DNA from: Fulvivirga aurantia
GTDB lineage: Bacteria; Bacteroidota; Bacteroidia; Cytophagales; Cyclobacteriaceae
Direction of reading: 5' to 3'
Length of the DNA: 15,423 bases
NCBI RefSeq assembly: GCF_009711475.1
Contig: NZ_SMMD01000905.1
Coordinates: 1-15,423 of the forward strand
Shown: positions 14,909-15,423 of the stretch, piece after piece
Numbering within the stretch: position 1 is the stretch's first letter
How the letters are laid out: each line of letters starts with the position of its first letter
Translations under genes and position numbers: made by a program
The notes under the pieces: generated by a model
Told to the model about the DNA's origin: nothing
What the model saw: the letters and a program-made list of their open reading frames with translations, nothing else
Database searches by the model: none

Positions 14909-15055
14909 GCGCACAGAGCAAAGCGACCTCTGACTTACTAAGCCTTTAGGGATTAGTAAGTCTGAAAGCTAATTGAAACCAGACGAATCGATGCGATCCC
15001 TGGTATGGAGGTGGCATCAATTAACAGTTATTCTGGCCACTGAATGGTCTGATGA
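14909..15055 (+). repeat. Composite repeat copy F (contains hairpin F)
   Basis: Begins with GCACAGAGCAAAGCG, compares with the GAGCAAAG block of copy B, then hairpin F, then a tail matching copy B (GATGCGAT, GGCATCAATTAACAGTT, TTCTGGCCACTGAATGG). The section between GAGCAAAG and the hairpin is shorter than in A and B. It lies between the two minus-strand genes. Confidence 0.6.
14933..14961 (+). repeat. 29-nt hairpin repeat, copy F
   Basis: ACTTACTAA pairs perfectly with TTAGTAAGT around core GCCTTTAGGGA; the stem extends one more pair outward (G14932 with C14962). The outermost repeat pair is A-T here. Confidence 0.85.
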
Positions 15056-15077
15056 ATCAAATTAAGACCTACTTAGA

Positions 15078-15116
15078 GTCCCTTGCTGGTGATTCTGCGG
15101 GACGGAAAACTCACCA
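15078..15116. other. Interleaved inverted repeats (pseudoknot-like) downstream of the thioredoxin-fold gene
   Basis: GTCCC (15078-15082) pairs with GGGAC (15099-15103), while TGGTGA (15087-15092), inside that loop, pairs with TCACCA (15111-15116). The order is that of an H-type pseudoknot, with connecting loops of 4, 6 and 7 nt. It begins about 10 nt past the stop of the minus-strand gene. It may be a 3' RNA structure or chance. Confidence 0.25.
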
Positions 15117-15125
15117 AGAACCTAT

Positions 15126-15423
15126 TTATTTGATAGTACAGTTGATGTGATCTTCAATTTTCATAAACATTTTCTTTTTTACACCTTTAAAATGAAGCAG
15201 TTGCTGATCATTTTTATATAAAAAAGTTTGTGGTGTTATATCATTGTTTTTAGTCAATTGGTGTTTTAGAATTTCATTGGAATACACCCTATAAGTCTTA
15301 ATCAAATCAGGATACTCTTTTTGTATGGCGTCTTTTTTGTCGTTTAATAAGACAATGATTTCTAATTGTTCACAGTTATCAAAAGCATGAAGATTTTCAA
15401 TCAAATACGTACTATAAGAACAG
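15126..15423 (-). CDS. Thioredoxin-fold (TlpA-like) protein, C-terminal part; start beyond window
   Basis: The minus-strand frame is open to the window edge, so only about the last 98 residues are seen. The first visible residues are C-S-Y-S-T-Y-L-I-E-N-L. A Cys followed six residues later by Leu and then x-x-x-L matches what follows the second Cys of the CxxC in TlpA/ResA-like proteins (C-x5-L-x3-L). Further on, LEIIVLLNDKKDAIQKEY resembles the second beta strand and helix, and ITPQTFLYKNDQQLLHFKGV contains the cis-Pro loop and the final beta hairpin of a thioredoxin fold. The TTG at 15404 is unlikely to be the start, as the fold would lack its first half. The role, probably thiol-disulfide exchange in the envelope, is inferred because CxxC and any signal peptide lie outside the window. 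Confidence 0.6.
   Translation of the reverse strand, partial: CSYSTYLIENLHAFDNCEQLEIIVLLNDKKDAIQKEYPDLIKTYRVYSNEILKHQLTKNNDITPQTFLYKNDQQLLHFKGVKKKMFMKIEDHINCTIK

Noticed and set aside
13596..14961. CRISPR array
   Set aside because: The repeats are self-complementary hairpins with irregular spacing, one copy is inverted, a gene lies between two of them, and no cas genes are visible.
15126..15404. Complete small protein starting at the TTG at 15404
   Set aside because: The frame continues open to the window edge with Cys-Ser-Tyr-Ser-Thr-Tyr upstream, and the domain would lack the first half of a thioredoxin fold.

Overview
The window looks like chromosomal DNA from a marine-type Bacteroidota, most likely order Cytophagales. 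Supporting signs are the long three-domain IspG, a DUF2911 protein, a DUF6728-type small membrane protein, a giant lipoprotein alpha-2-macroglobulin, almost no Shine-Dalgarno sequences, and one good TTTG-N20-TAnnTTTG-like promoter. Genus-level placement is not possible by eye.

Layout. Positions 1-1103 (+) hold the 3' part of a lipoprotein of the glucose/sorbosone dehydrogenase family. It converges on two minus-strand exported proteins: a TPR plus beta-barrel-like protein (1100-1984) and a DUF2911 protein (2056-2595). The two convergent genes share a CTAG palindrome for their stop codons. From 2671 to 7777 (+) lie mostly housekeeping genes: dCMP deaminase with an abutting small membrane protein, ispG, a DUF6728-type membrane protein, a MmcQ/YjbR protein overlapping a divergent MsrA-like protein, and an AI-2E family permease. 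Positions 7891-13476 (+) encode one 1861-residue alpha-2-macroglobulin lipoprotein with an intact Cys-x-Glu-Gln thioester motif and an unusual Asp/Tyr-rich insert.

The last 2 kb (13477-15423) are different. Much of this stretch is non-coding and repetitive. Two minus-strand genes interrupt it: an exported DUF6624-like protein (14195-14842) and the 3' part of a thioredoxin-fold protein (15126 to the window end). Six copies of a 29-nt hairpin repeat (five forward, one inverted) lie here, all outside genes. Three copies (13596, 13802, 14933) sit inside a longer related unit of about 140-195 nt. Base pairs in the hairpin vary between copies in a compensating way, which suggests selection on a folded RNA or single-stranded DNA, as in REP-type elements. 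This is the most novel-looking item in the window. No transposase or other mobilising gene is visible.

Functionally the genes form no single pathway. The first and last parts encode envelope proteins (lipoproteins, exported and thioredoxin-fold proteins). The centre encodes nucleotide metabolism (dCMP to dUMP), isoprenoid synthesis (MEP pathway) and oxidised-methionine repair. The macroglobulin is an envelope defence protein that would trap foreign proteases. I see no clear new multi-gene system; the hairpin repeat family is the best candidate for something undescribed.
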